From positions 69,057,501-69,121,500 of the forward strand of contig CM027381.1 in assembly GCA_015680905.1 (NCBI GenBank): a stretch of DNA of 64,000 nt, given 5' to 3'. This DNA comes from Coptis chinensis (lineage: Eukaryota > Streptophyta > Magnoliopsida > Ranunculales > Ranunculaceae). The position numbers and the translations under genes are program-made. This document shows, one piece after another, positions 36,931 to 48,031 of the stretch (position 1 is the stretch's first letter; each line of letters starts with the position of its first letter). The notes beneath the pieces were generated by a model that was not told the DNA's origin, made no database searches, and was given only the letters and a program-made list of their open reading frames with translations.

Positions 36931-37630
36931 ATCATGATATGAGGAATGATTGTACTACGAGAATGATTTCCAGATAATACCATATCTTTAGCAAAAATAA
37001 ACAAACTTTGTTAGACTCATGCACGCTCATCCTGTGGGTAAGGGGATACACTTCTCGTTACTGAAAGTGAACTACAACATGAAAGGAATTGAACGGCAAA
37101 AGGGTGTACGTACTAATATTTTTTGAAAACAAACAGTTATCATACATCACATTATGTCATTATGTCCGTCAAATATCTGGTAACCAATCTTTTGGTGAAA
37201 AGAGTGGATCCTAACCTCATCAAATGAATCTATATGGCCAAAGGACTACTAAAACTGATGGCTTTATGAAAGCCAAGTTAGGAGAAAAGAATTGCTTGCT
37301 TTATAAAGTTACACTTGCATGAGCAGGAGTGATCTAGGAAACACTTGTAAACTTATGCTTCATTTAATATGGAGAGCATACAAAGGATAAACAAAAAATG
37401 TAACTTTTATCCCTTGCTAAATCCATGTACAAACAGTAAAGAACAATTGAATTACATGTCTTGTCGGAACATAGGAGGCAAAATCGCTTAATGATAGCTG
37501 GACACCCGACTACAGCTTTGAAATCGTTCAAATGAAAAATGCTACTCTACTCTCGGTGCTGCCTAGACGTCCAAACCATCCAGTCAATCAAAGCATCTTA
37601 AGACGACAGGTAGAGATATAAAATCTGATC
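36931..37630. other. ERDJ3B 3' flank, no other gene
   Basis: The part next to 37631 is presumably the 3' untranslated region of the minus-strand ERDJ3B gene, but I could not place its poly(A) site. The rest is unremarkable AT-rich DNA. Confidence 0.4.
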
Positions 37631-40600
37631 TTACCCAAGAACTTCCCTGATCTTGGTCTTCTGGTCTTCTGTTAACGATGTAGGAAACAAAACCTCAAAG
37701 GTAACATACAGATTGCCCTTCTTTGAACTAAAGTGCAAAGGCATCCCTTCCCCTTTAAACTTCCTCACTTCCTTCGGTTTAGTAACACCCTGAAGATTGT
37801 GATCAAAATACATTATCAGAACACGAACAGTATGGACACTAATATGGGGGGGGGCATAAGAAAAAGAAATAGAGGATCAACTTTCACCTTCGAGCTGATG
37901 TCCACTAAATGTTCATCAAGATGTTTGATAGTCTTTTCAAAACCAACAAGAGCTTGAACCTGATGAATGCCAAGAGTCATGAGAGAAACAAAGCACAGAT
38001 GCGCACAGAAAAACTTAGTCTCATGAAAAATAAGTTTTATGCAGCGGATTTTCAAAAAAACTGTCTGTCTAATACTTTATGTAGATGTTGTAGTAAATGG
38101 ATATTCTTTGAGTCCGTGTGTGTGCCTGTGGTGTGGTCGTGGTGGGGTGGTATGCATGTGGAGTTTTTCTGTGGTGGGGTGGTATGCATGTGTGCCAGTG
38201 GTATGGTCGTGGTGGGGTGAGGGAGTTATGATCAGTCTTGAGATATGTCTCCCAAGGCACCTGCTGACCTTCAAGACTTTTCATTCGAGGGCTGGTATGC
38301 ATGTGGGGTTTTAGTATGTTCAAGCTCACTCGGCTTATTTTCTATCTAAACTGAGTCCTACAATATGTTTGAGCTCGGCTCATATTCCAATAGGAGTGAG
38401 CTCAAGCAACCAAGAAATGTCAGTCCAAATAGCTCGGTTCATTTATCACTGTAAGAATGTATTTGAGCTGAATCTAATCAAGATTCAGTATGTTCAGGCT
38501 CGGCTCGATTTTCAAACAAGCTTTACAGTATGTTCAAGCTCGGCTTATATAGTAACAGGGGCCCAGCTCGAGGGAGCCAATCCAAATACGAACAGAGTCG
38601 AGCCTAACTCGCATACCAGCCCTAATTCATACATCCACGAGAGCAAGGAGTAACTTTGAAGTTTTGAGAAGCTTTTGTCCATCTTCTTGTTAACTGAATG
38701 TCTTTCTGTTCTCTTACCACAAGCAAAAGAGAACATTTTGTCCCCATCTCTCTTGATTCTTGTACCAAAATTTGATAGCAATGGGGTCGGATGTGGATCC
38801 AGAGTAAATCTATGTTCTACTTATCAAGGCCCAAAATATCGATATCGATGAATATATCGGTGTACCTAAAAACCGATATATATCGGATATATCCATTTTT
38901 TTGGTGACCAATCCAAACTATTTAAAATATCAAAAATATCAGATACATCGGAAATATAATATCAGAAATATATCGGAAATATCGGATTTATATTAAAAAT
39001 TTGTCAAAAATTCAACTGATATATATCATAAATATTGTAAATATCGATTATATCGGCAATATAAAGTTTTATATCGGAAATTCCAATATATATCGGGGAA
39101 AAAAAAGGGTTCTATATTCGGTGGATATATATCGGAAATATCGATGTCGGTGTACCAATATACCGATATATATCGGCAATATATCAGATATATCGGTGAT
39201 ATTTTGGTCCTTGCTACTTAGTAACAAAAGACTCAGAGACTAGAGGAAACCAAAAGGAAAAAGATACCAGAGTTATTGTCACAATCATGTGCAGGTCATT
39301 GCCTTCCCTTTTGAAACGATCATGGGGTGCAGTACGAATTCGGAACTGAAAAAAATCAAAAGTTAAAGATAGAAATGGTTTGAATCAGCACATTGCGTCA
39401 AAATTCAGGTTAGCGTGCATCTACCTTAAGATCTCCAGCTTCTCCATCTATTACCGGCTCCCCATCCTCGTAAAATACCACCTCCTGCAACAAGTTGAAA
39501 GTAATATTAAGTTGACGACACAGACGAGAAAAAATGTCTTTCATAGTGGAACACCTAACCTTAGAAAATACTTTAAAGGAAGCATATCAAAATGATGGAA
39601 AGAAAATTTATAATTAGGTTTTCAGAAGCAGAAAGGATTTTTTTTTTTTAAAACAAAGAAAAAAGACAGCAAATTGTTTATATGTAAAGGGTGACTACAC
39701 TATCATTCTTCCATTCAAGAAACATAAGTGTGTGCTTCTGCAGTGATTTTTTTTTTTCTTCGCAGGGTAGGGGAAGGAAACATGTGCTAGACTTGTGGGA
39801 CCAAAACATGAGTACAGGACAGACTATCTGGCACAAAGTTTAGATAATATGTATGTTGATGCATGTTTGAATTTTCTTTTGGTCGATAAAACAATATTGT
39901 ATTAGAATATCAGGTTTGCACTACCCTTATAATAGTTACATCAAAGTTGTAGTATAGCATCCCAATCAGTTACAATTGAATCAAAACTCAAACTCCTAAC
40001 ATGAGGAAGATGAGATACCCAACCCCAAAGGATGTATTTGCAATTACAAATAATACTATTTATATCACAAAACCTGTCATCAAATATTCTTTGATTTCTT
40101 TCCAGCAAAATGGTCCACGTAATAGCATGAGCAATGGTTTTACTCAGCAACATCCCCATAGGCGATAAATCTAACAGCTACTATATCCCATTTGGCAAAA
40201 AAAAATTAAGAGATGGAGGGAGACACAATAATACTAGGAATGGTGTTATCTTGCAATATATACTAGACAGATACGAGAAAAATATCAGTCTCCCTAGTCC
40301 AAAGCCTTTTTCCTGTACTGGCATGATAAGCAAGAAGGCAGGGCTATTGACAGGGTATGTCACACAGCAGGTACTGCAGCATACAGCTATTACTTTATAA
40401 CAAGTCTTCGAGACAAGGTTTGGAGATGAGGGTATGGCTCCAAAGGAAAAACTGATGAATACGTTAAAAGGAGATTTTGAACCATTTGACATGTTTCCCT
40501 TCATACCTACTATATTTAGCCACAAAATTCCCCCGTTTGAGTTTTACAGAGGCCCATATGGTCTTCTTCTGTCATTCTTTGGAGGGGCCAGCAATTTTAT

Positions 40601-43600
40601 GAATCTCGGCAATTTTATTGGAACTGCAACTACCTTGTCACGGACCTCAAGTTTTAGATCCATAGGTGACTTGGGAACACTGGATCCTGACATCAATGCA
40701 TCTTTCTGTTGCCCAATTGGCATGTTATATAGTTTCTCCAACTACAGTGTACTTCCTATAATGCCCTCCAGTTGTAGGTCCACTAAATATCCTACAGAGT
40801 GATAATGTGGTTGCCTAATTGCCAAGTAGGGAGGAGAGATGCTTATTCATTTAGTCCCATCAACAATTAGTCAACCACAGAGTATAATACACACATATTC
40901 AGAAGTTTTGATTCCAGGGACTAGGACAGCCAACTCAATACAGTATTATTAGCCAGTCTCTTTGAGGCAAACATCTCTTTGAGCATACACTCACCAGCAT
41001 CCCATAAACATAGGGCGTGTTTGATTTGTGGGAATAACTCCCAAAGTCACTTATAGGCTAGATCCAATTGGTTAGTTCATTTCAGTGGGAACTTTTCCCA
41101 CTCTAGAGCTCTGATATCACCCAAACTCTTCCACTCCCCGCTACTTAAGAAAACATTCCCCACATTATCAACAATTGAGTTGTGGAAAATTCCCACAAAA
41201 TCAAGAGTTCGATCGAAAATTAACCATTGAAGATGAAAGTTTCTCATGGGAATTATTCCCACTTATCAAACACACCATAGATGCAGGGAATTATTCCCAC
41301 TAATCAAACATGCTCATAGATGCAAACACGAAATAACCCGAGCAGTCCAAAAACAAGTACAGATTGACAAGTATAGGAAGAAAATCATTCCACTGGAAGC
41401 TAAGAATTCAAGATTGACATGAGCGATAGGAATGACACTGGAAACAGGACATCGCTGAACATCTTCTTTTCTTCTTTCTTTAACACCAAAGTGACTCAAT
41501 GAAACGATGACAATTAACTAGCCGGATCAGAAAGAAATTGCATCCAAAGTAATGCATTGAATGTCTATAACACCTTTCACACTTTCCTATAGTAAAATTC
41601 TAGATTGATCATTCCCATCTAAGGCTTTTTGTTCCTCTGGTCCAAAGTTCATGAGGAGACAAGTAACATTCTTTTTGAGCACTTTGTGTGAAGATGGGAA
41701 CACATTTTAACTTGATTGTGTTTTGCTTCGAAGCGCTCTAAATCTTTTTTTCTTTTCTCTTTCTCTAGTTGCTCCTATTGTAATTATAAATGAAAAAACT
41801 TTCAAAAAAAATAAAATAATAAAATGAGAGTTTGTCTCTAGCTTACATGCCCATCTTGCATCCCTTTCTCAATATCAACAGTGACATGATACCCCTCCCT
41901 TTCATATTTGACATTGGGGCATTGTTCGCAGACCTGAAAGGACAAATAAAGAATACAAATAGAGTCAAGTCACAATAGTATCTAAGAGTTCGTTTAAATA
42001 GTTAAAAAGGAAAAATTGGTGGGAAGGTTGCAAATTTGCAATCACGCCTACAAGTCTCCTTATATGCAGTAATGCCAGACTATACCCTATTAAAGTATTA
42101 ATACACATCTTCATAAGCATTTCTACAACAAAAATGTAAAAGTAGCGAGAACAGATTACCTGCTCTGTCATCTGCTGAAACATGCCAGGGCCTATTTGTC
42201 TGTGGTAGACCTCATTTCGACAATTACACCGTCTTTTACCTGGAGCTGATTTTAAAATGTTCTTCTCCCTCCATACCTGATTGATTCATACCAATTAGCA
42301 CATAATAAGCACCGTGGCGTAACCAATTATATGAGAAAACAAACAGTGTCATCTAATTGCATTATGATAAGAAGTAACTTGTTGTGATACCAACACACAG
42401 AAAGCACATTTTTGTCTTGGGATTCAACTTTATGTCCACTTTACTACAACAAAGCTATGTTGCACGGACGCAGACGCGGCGACTCGGTTATATCTCAAAA
42501 AAGTAGGACGCAGACGCAGCAAAGGACACATAAATTAATTAATATTTATAATTTTATTTTATATAAATTGAACATTAAAAACTAAATTAAATGTATCAAC
42601 ATTCATAAATTCAAAACTATTCAAGATAAATAGTCACCAAATTAAGTTTAATATTTCCTAATCAAACTTTAAAAACATGTCATAATTCTTAACAAAATAA
42701 AAACTTGAAAAATTGAGTTTTTTTTTTGCATTATTTTATATTTTTTAAGTCAAAATCCACGTCATGACCATGTTGACCGCATCTTGACCCGTGTCCAGTT
42801 AAGTTGACCGTGTCGGACGCGCATCCATGCCGCGCCCACGTCCGACACCACAGCCCGTTGGTGTGCGTCTGTGCTTTAGAGCTACAAAGTAAAGAAATGT
42901 TCTTTACAGAGGAAGTATATATGCAACTCGCTGATGAATTGCTTCTAAGCATTCTTCTAGTGTTTATATACAGCTATAGTTTAAAAAAGAAAAGATATAC
43001 CAACAAAAGACAATATGCAGATTGATTAAACAGAGCCTTTTAAATTTTTAGCGATAAACGTCAACCAATAACAGTAACAGAAAAGGAAAAAAAGAAGTAC
43101 AATCGCTAATAATGATAAGCACATTCAACCACTCTTACATTGGACTATCAAAGAATAAGTGATACCTACTGTATACACACAAAACACTTTCTTTTTCTTT
43201 TATTTTTTTTACTAGGTAAGTGTCATTTGTATTCACTGTAAGGAAAAAGAAACAAGAACGAAGAATGTACAATCTACAATGTGTGTTACCCTTCAAAGGT
43301 TGAGTGCCATAGAAGCCCTCATGCTCTCCTAGGATAAGCTACTTAAATATAAAATAAATCATGTGGGGGGTCCTCCATTTTACACAGAAATGGAGGCCTT
43401 CCAACATACTTTTCCAAGAAATTTAAACCTAATTAAGCCCATAATTTTCCATTAGATCAGCTGCAAAATTCACCTCCCCCCTTGTGGAGGTGATGACAAC
43501 ATGACCGTGTGACTCCATTGCCTTAAGAAACCTACTTCTCATGATCCATAGCAAGTCCGTGTTACAAAAAATACTAAAATGAAGATTTATGAATTCTCAA

Positions 43601-45050
43601 TTCTTTGACAGTGGTTGAAGCCCAAAAAGGAAAAAAGGGAGAGGACTTATTTTATCATAGGCAGTATAGGCCATATGCCTTATAACATTCGAACTAGCAG
43701 TATGCTCGTGCTGGCCACGTGCATACTAACATCTTGTTCAAGCTAGCATCTGTTTCAACTTTTGAAACCATAAGCTGTGAGCTTGTTTACTTGTGTACTC
43801 TTCCATGTAGATGAAAAGTTTAAAACTAGAATCCTAAAAGAAGGGATGTTTCTTCAAGTAGCTTGTTGGTGTTTCTACCTCCAAAATCCTTCCAAAAATA
43901 CAGGAAAAGATTTGCAGTTTCCATAATGACAGGAATTTTTTTGTTTAATACCCATCCTTTTCAGAAGTTTTTTATACATCCTCTATTCTAGTTCAAATCT
44001 ACATGGGTAATATACAAGTGAGCAACCACTGTCTAATGTATATACATGATAACATGAGAAATTAGCAAAATGCATTTTTATATCTATAATTGCATAAAAA
44101 CGTATGTACTTGTCCAGTCCTATCTACTTTATCTTTTAATGAGCCAACTATATTTTTTTTTCTTTACACCTCCACTACTCTATGATGGATAGTTCTCATC
44201 ACGAACACAAGGTGCAAGATTTCCATAGTGGTATGTACTAATGCTTAAACTCGTTCAAACACATAACATGGCAGAGAATCTGTATAACAACTTATATTCC
44301 AACAAAACACAACTGCTTATCAAAACCATTCATACCTTCAAGGTACCTCCCATGTATAAATCTTCCAATGAGGCATCCAGTTCAACAATTACATCGTCCC
44401 CTTTTACAATCCTTTCTTCTTCTTCTTCTGCCCCGCCTCCTCCAAAAAAACTAATAAAAAACACGCATCTCTAATCAGTTAAAAACAGAAAACAATAGCA
44501 TTGTATATACTCAAAATTATAAAATATACCTGCTAAAAATGTCGTTAATATTCATACCACCAGCACCACCTCTCCCCCCACTAGCTGCATGTTGCTTTAA
44601 TCCTTCTTCACCATACCTATCATAAATACTCCTCTTTTCTTTATCACTCAACACTTCATAAGCTGCCAATTTATAAAACACACGTCAAATGCTCAAAACA
44701 AATGCAATAAACAAATAAAAGTATATAAAAGTATTGATTCATACCATTATTAATCTCAGCAAATCTCTTACTAGCCTCTTCATTTCCTTGATTTTTATCC
44801 GGGTGCCATTTAAGTGCCAATTTTCGATAGGCTCGTTTTATTTGATCGTCTGATGCACCTTTTGATAATTGTAATATATCATAATAACTCTTCCTATAAA
44901 ACAAACAAACAAACAACCAACCAATCTTACGATCTGAATAAAGTAAATATTATTATTATTATTGTTTTTTAATTACCCGGCAAAAACGGATATAAGGAAG
45001 GAAAGTGTATAGAGAAAGAATAATAATCTCGGTTTGTGAAACGTTGCCAT
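37631..45050 (-). CDS. ERDJ3B: ER-lumenal J-domain co-chaperone ERdj3B
   Basis: Hsp40 co-chaperone that delivers unfolded proteins to BiP in the ER lumen and stimulates its ATPase; in Arabidopsis it works with SDF2 in quality control of surface receptors (family knowledge). Coding exons: 44977-45050, 44745-44893, 44530-44662, 44336-44450, 42160-42276, 41847-41933, 39425-39484, 39268-39345, 37888-37959, 37631-37789. All introns are GT-AG and all joins keep frame, giving 1044 bases and 347 residues, close to the 346 recalled for Arabidopsis. Residues 1-24 form a signal peptide ([20 protein letters not shown] start). The J domain runs from about 26 to 90 with HPD at 55-57; a Gly-rich linker and an acidic EEEEE follow, then the substrate-binding part with two Cys pairs (CNC in exon 5, CEQC in exon 6). 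The C-terminal exons ([25 protein letters not shown]) are highly typical. No damage seen; introns carry MITEs and LINE scraps. Confidence 0.97.
38080..38225. repeat. GT-rich imperfect tandem repeat in ERDJ3B intron
   Basis: Units of GTGGTGGGGTGGTATGCATG type with TGGTCGTGG variations, in the intron between the last-but-two and last-but-one exons. Non-coding. Confidence 0.6.
38288..38624. mobile_element. hAT-like MITE in ERDJ3B intron
   Basis: Ends AGGGCTGGTATGC and, reverse complemented, TAGGGCTGGTATGC. The flanks TTCATTCG (38280-38287) and ATTCATAC (38625-38632) are a possible degenerate 8-bp duplication. The inside is made of GAGCTCGGCTC words. Confidence 0.6.
38825..39213. mobile_element. 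hAT-like MITE of ATATCGG repeats in ERDJ3B intron
   Basis: Ends CAAGGCCCAAAATATC and, reverse complemented, CAAGGACCAAAATATC. Flanks CTACTTAT (38817-38824) and CTACTTAG (39214-39221) are an 8-bp duplication with one difference. Filled with ATATATCGG/CCGATATAT words. It ends 55 bases from a coding exon. Confidence 0.75.
39900..40170 (-). mobile_element. LINE 3' scrap in ERDJ3B intron
   Basis: Minus-strand frame (39941-40159) with [20 protein letters not shown], the typical last part of plant L1 ORF2 (W-x-ER-N-R-IF). Only about 70 residues remain. Open but unrecognised frames lie at 40180-40800. Confidence 0.65.
41014..41276. mobile_element. small MITE in ERDJ3B intron
   Basis: Ends GGCGTGTTTGATTTGTGGGA and, reverse complemented, GGTGTGTTTGATAAGTGGGA, flanked by ATAG on both sides (41010-41013, 41277-41280). 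The right 45 bases are duplicated in tandem up to about 41325. Superfamily unclear, since a 4-bp duplication is unusual. Confidence 0.6.
43220..43570 (-). mobile_element. possible LINE RNase H scrap in ERDJ3B intron
   Basis: The minus strand near 43430-43560 reads [20 protein letters not shown], like the REANxxAD end of the RNase H domain in plant L1 elements. Weak and short; non-functional. Confidence 0.35.
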
Positions 45051-45420
45051 TGAATTATAAGATCTGTAATAAAAACTAATGTGTGGGAAGAAGAAAAGAG
45101 ATGAGCTCTAGTTATTTCTTGTGTTTTGTGTTTGGTTTGGTTTAACTCGGTTTTTAGAAACGAGAAACGGGACTTTGACTTTCGGGAGTCAGCGAAGTGT
45201 TATGCAAGTTGTGAGACGTGTATTTTGTGGAGTTGGCCAATGAGAGAAGAGTTCGGAGGGGGTGTGCCAAATGGGAACTGGACACGTGGAATTTTTTTTT
45301 CTGAGAAAAGGGTCTTTGTTCTATGGGGAAAAGAAATATGCGGTAGTATTGTGAAGAAAAAACAACTAGGCAATGACGTCAAATGGTCTTTCTTTATAGG
45401 ATTACTACTCACAGAGTCAT
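45051..45420 (-). promoter_or_regulatory. ERDJ3B upstream region with bZIP-type motifs
   Basis: Within 370 bases upstream of the ATG are CACGTG (45283-45288), CCAAT (45237-45241) and the palindrome TGACGTCA (45374-45381). CCAAT and CACG/TGACGT motifs are parts of the stress elements bound by bZIP28/60 and NF-Y in ER chaperone promoters, but the spacing here does not match the canonical ERSE. A TATA-like CTATAAAG lies at 45392-45399. Transcription start not determined. Confidence 0.4.
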
Positions 45421-45949
45421 AGAGGACCAGAACTAGTACAAGCCCGTCTTCTATGTTAAGAATCTTGAGCTAAAGAGCACCTCGATATTTCGTGCATTTG
45501 TTTTAGTGTTGGAAGTAAGATCGTTCCAAATGCAATGTGAATATGACGCCGTTTATAAGGATGCATCGCAAGCACAAACTTAAGGGGAAAAAAAACTCAC
45601 TGCCCTATGAAAATCCACCAAAGGGATAAGATTTGTCTCACCAATAAGAACTCTTTCTTCTAGAGAAAATTACTATAATAATTCATGCAAAATACCTTTC
45701 CCATTTTCCATTACACGTCTGTATACATTTATAACTAAATACAAAATGCAAAACCCAAAACCTATAGGATATATGAAGAGACAAACATTAAAAACTAGTG
45801 TAGATTTTTTCTTAGGTTCATAGTCTAAACTAGTGTAAAAGCTTTATAGTTTGGGTCAATACTAGGCCTGTGGCAGGAAAATTTTGCTAGACAGAATATA
45901 TTAGATAATGGATGGATGAGATAATTAAATGGTGTAGAGACAATGATAA

Positions 45950-46470
45950 TAAACAAGCTCAATTTACAGGTTATTATAGTTTGATGAAATATGGAATAGC
46001 ATAAATAAACTTCGGTTTGAATGTGAGAGTACAAAACCTTCTAATATTTATCACAAGGCTATGAGGCGAACTTGCATCAATGTAAAAGCCTACAAGAAAA
46101 AGAAAATCAATGCACAGAAGATTCGTTTGCAGTGTGATGATATTTGTTTTAGTAACTTGATTGCAAATAGTGATAAGAGAACTAGTATGAAGATCTATTT
46201 TGATGTGGTATGATAGGATCACAAAGAGAGGAGCAGCAGTAGCGGTTTGTAAAAATAATGAAGGACAAGTTTTTGGAGCAATGTACAAAAGGTTTAGAGT
46301 TGATGATCTTTTGTAGGCATAAATGGTGGAGCATAGATTGCAAGCATACTCTTGGATAGATTGCAACCAGCGCAAGTGGTGGTACTTAGAGACAATAAGA
46401 ACCTAATGAAGATGGAAGAAACTCTAGGTGACTGAAATAGAATTGATTTCCTGTAGAAGATAAAATTTAT
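45950..46470 (+). mobile_element. LINE 3' scrap with RNase H remains
   Basis: Plus-strand pieces such as IYHKAMRRTCINVKAYKKKK and, after a stop and frame change near 46212, RGAAVAVCKNNEGQVFGAMY. These match the end of plant L1 ORF2 (linker, then RNase H). Dead. Lies between the two host genes. Confidence 0.6.
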
Positions 46471-46714
46471 GTTTTATGTCTTGTACTATTAATTATCACG
46501 GTAAGGTTTATTTTTTTTGGGTTACTAGAAAAGACAATTCGGAGGCCCATGATTTAGGACAATGGGCTATTAAGTAGGGTCGCAATATTGACACCCTATA
46601 AAATGGAGTTAGCACCCCTTTGTCTAAATTGGTGGTACTAGCACCCGTCCATTTAATGAGACATTATCCATACACCCCACCATCTAAAATTTTCCACCCC
46701 ACTTTTCGAGTGGA

Positions 46715-46990
46715 AAATGAGCTACGACAGTTAATTGCCGTCAGTGTTGTCTTTTAGCGGCACCCTTGTGTCGTGGGTTTGTTATGTTGGCCACATCTGA
46801 TTGCCGTGGAATTCCAATAGGGGTAAAGAAATTTTTGAATGAAATATAAGCTACGCCAATTGATTGTCGTCAGTGTGGTCTTTTGGTGGCACTCTTGTGC
46901 CGCAAGTTTGTTCTTTTGGCAGCAACCTTGTGTCGCAAGTTTGTTCTGTTGGCGGCATCACCTTGTCGTGGAATTCCAGTAGAGTAATAA
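46715..46990. repeat. dispersed GC-rich repeat, two copies in tandem
   Basis: Two imperfect units with GAGCTACGACAGTTAATTGC, TGGCGGCACCCTTGTG and CCGTGGAATTCCA words (46715-46820 and 46850-46985). A third copy lies at 47595-47700. Probably transposon-derived (sub-terminal-type repeat); parent not identified. Confidence 0.6.
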
Positions 46991-47594
46991 AAACGTGTTT
47001 GGCATCAACTTCCTTCTGATTGAGCATGGTTTTCCGATCTTTATATTGAGATGGTATTAGATTGTAGTATTAAATATACAATAACAGGTACATTGACATG
47101 CATATAAAAGATACGACATTTCTGGGATTCCAATATTACAACTACAGTGTCGAAAAAGATAACCGCAAATCAACTTAGCATTTGCAAACATAAATTACAC
47201 CAAAAAATTCCATGTGAACCAAATCGTATCAAGAGTATTGTGCTAATTAGCAATATGGTCTTGCCATGCCCATACAACAAAACCACATATGCATTAAGCG
47301 GTTTATAATCTGCAACATCGAGATTGCATTGCTCGACTCTTTTAAAAGACTCATCTGGAAACTGCGAGACTTTGCCCAAAGAATACCATAACAGAAGGGG
47401 GCACCACATAGGCAGCAAACCTTAGCACCACTATATAATTCAAAGTTGAAAATTCAGTTCCAACGGGTATATCTTGTTTGACAAATATATGAACTCTAAC
47501 TTCCCCAAACACATTCCACTTCCTTGTTCCAAATTTTGGTTGGTTGGAAGTTCCAAAAAGTATGAACCGATAATCAAACCATAAAATTTTGAGT

Positions 47595-47705
47595 AAAAAA
47601 TGAGCTACGACAGTTAATTGTCGTCAGTGCTGTCTGTTGGCAGCACCCTTGTGCCACAGGTTTATTCTGTTGGCGGAATCTGACTACCGTGATATTTTCA
47701 TTACT
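47595..47705. repeat. third copy of the GC-rich repeat
   Basis: Starts ATGAGCTACGACAGTTAATT and contains GGCAGCACCCTTGTGCC. Same orientation as the copies at 46715-46990, about 330 bases upstream of the AMSH start codon. Confidence 0.6.
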
Positions 47706-48031
47706 TATATTTGAACGAAGTAATTTTTTATGGAATTGAAAATGATGAGAGTTCAATTTCGCTAGGACAATAAAAGGGATGAAGGGAAAAAAAAAAGTAG
47801 CACTATAAATATGTGGACGTTTAGTTCCCCAAAACCCATTTTAGCAGTTTGGGCCTTAGTGGGTTGGGGTCGGGTTTGGAAGTGGGCAGACGTAGCCACC
47901 AAAAGTTTGATGATGATGATGACGACATCAGTTGTCTAAACAGATAAACAACGTTATGTCGTCATGAATGATAGAAACAGAAGTACAAATAGAATCGAAG
48001 TCACAAGTTTCGTACCTCGTCCGAAACAACA

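Noticed and set aside
40434-40802. 122-codon frame in an ERDJ3B intron, with an open frame on the other strand
   Set aside because: No family recognised, both strands open, next to a LINE scrap. Not enough to call a gene.
42450-42880. GC-rich GGACGCAGACGC and GTGTCGGACGCG words in an ERDJ3B intron as a MITE
   Set aside because: They resemble a dispersed plant repeat, but no inverted ends or target duplication could be defined.
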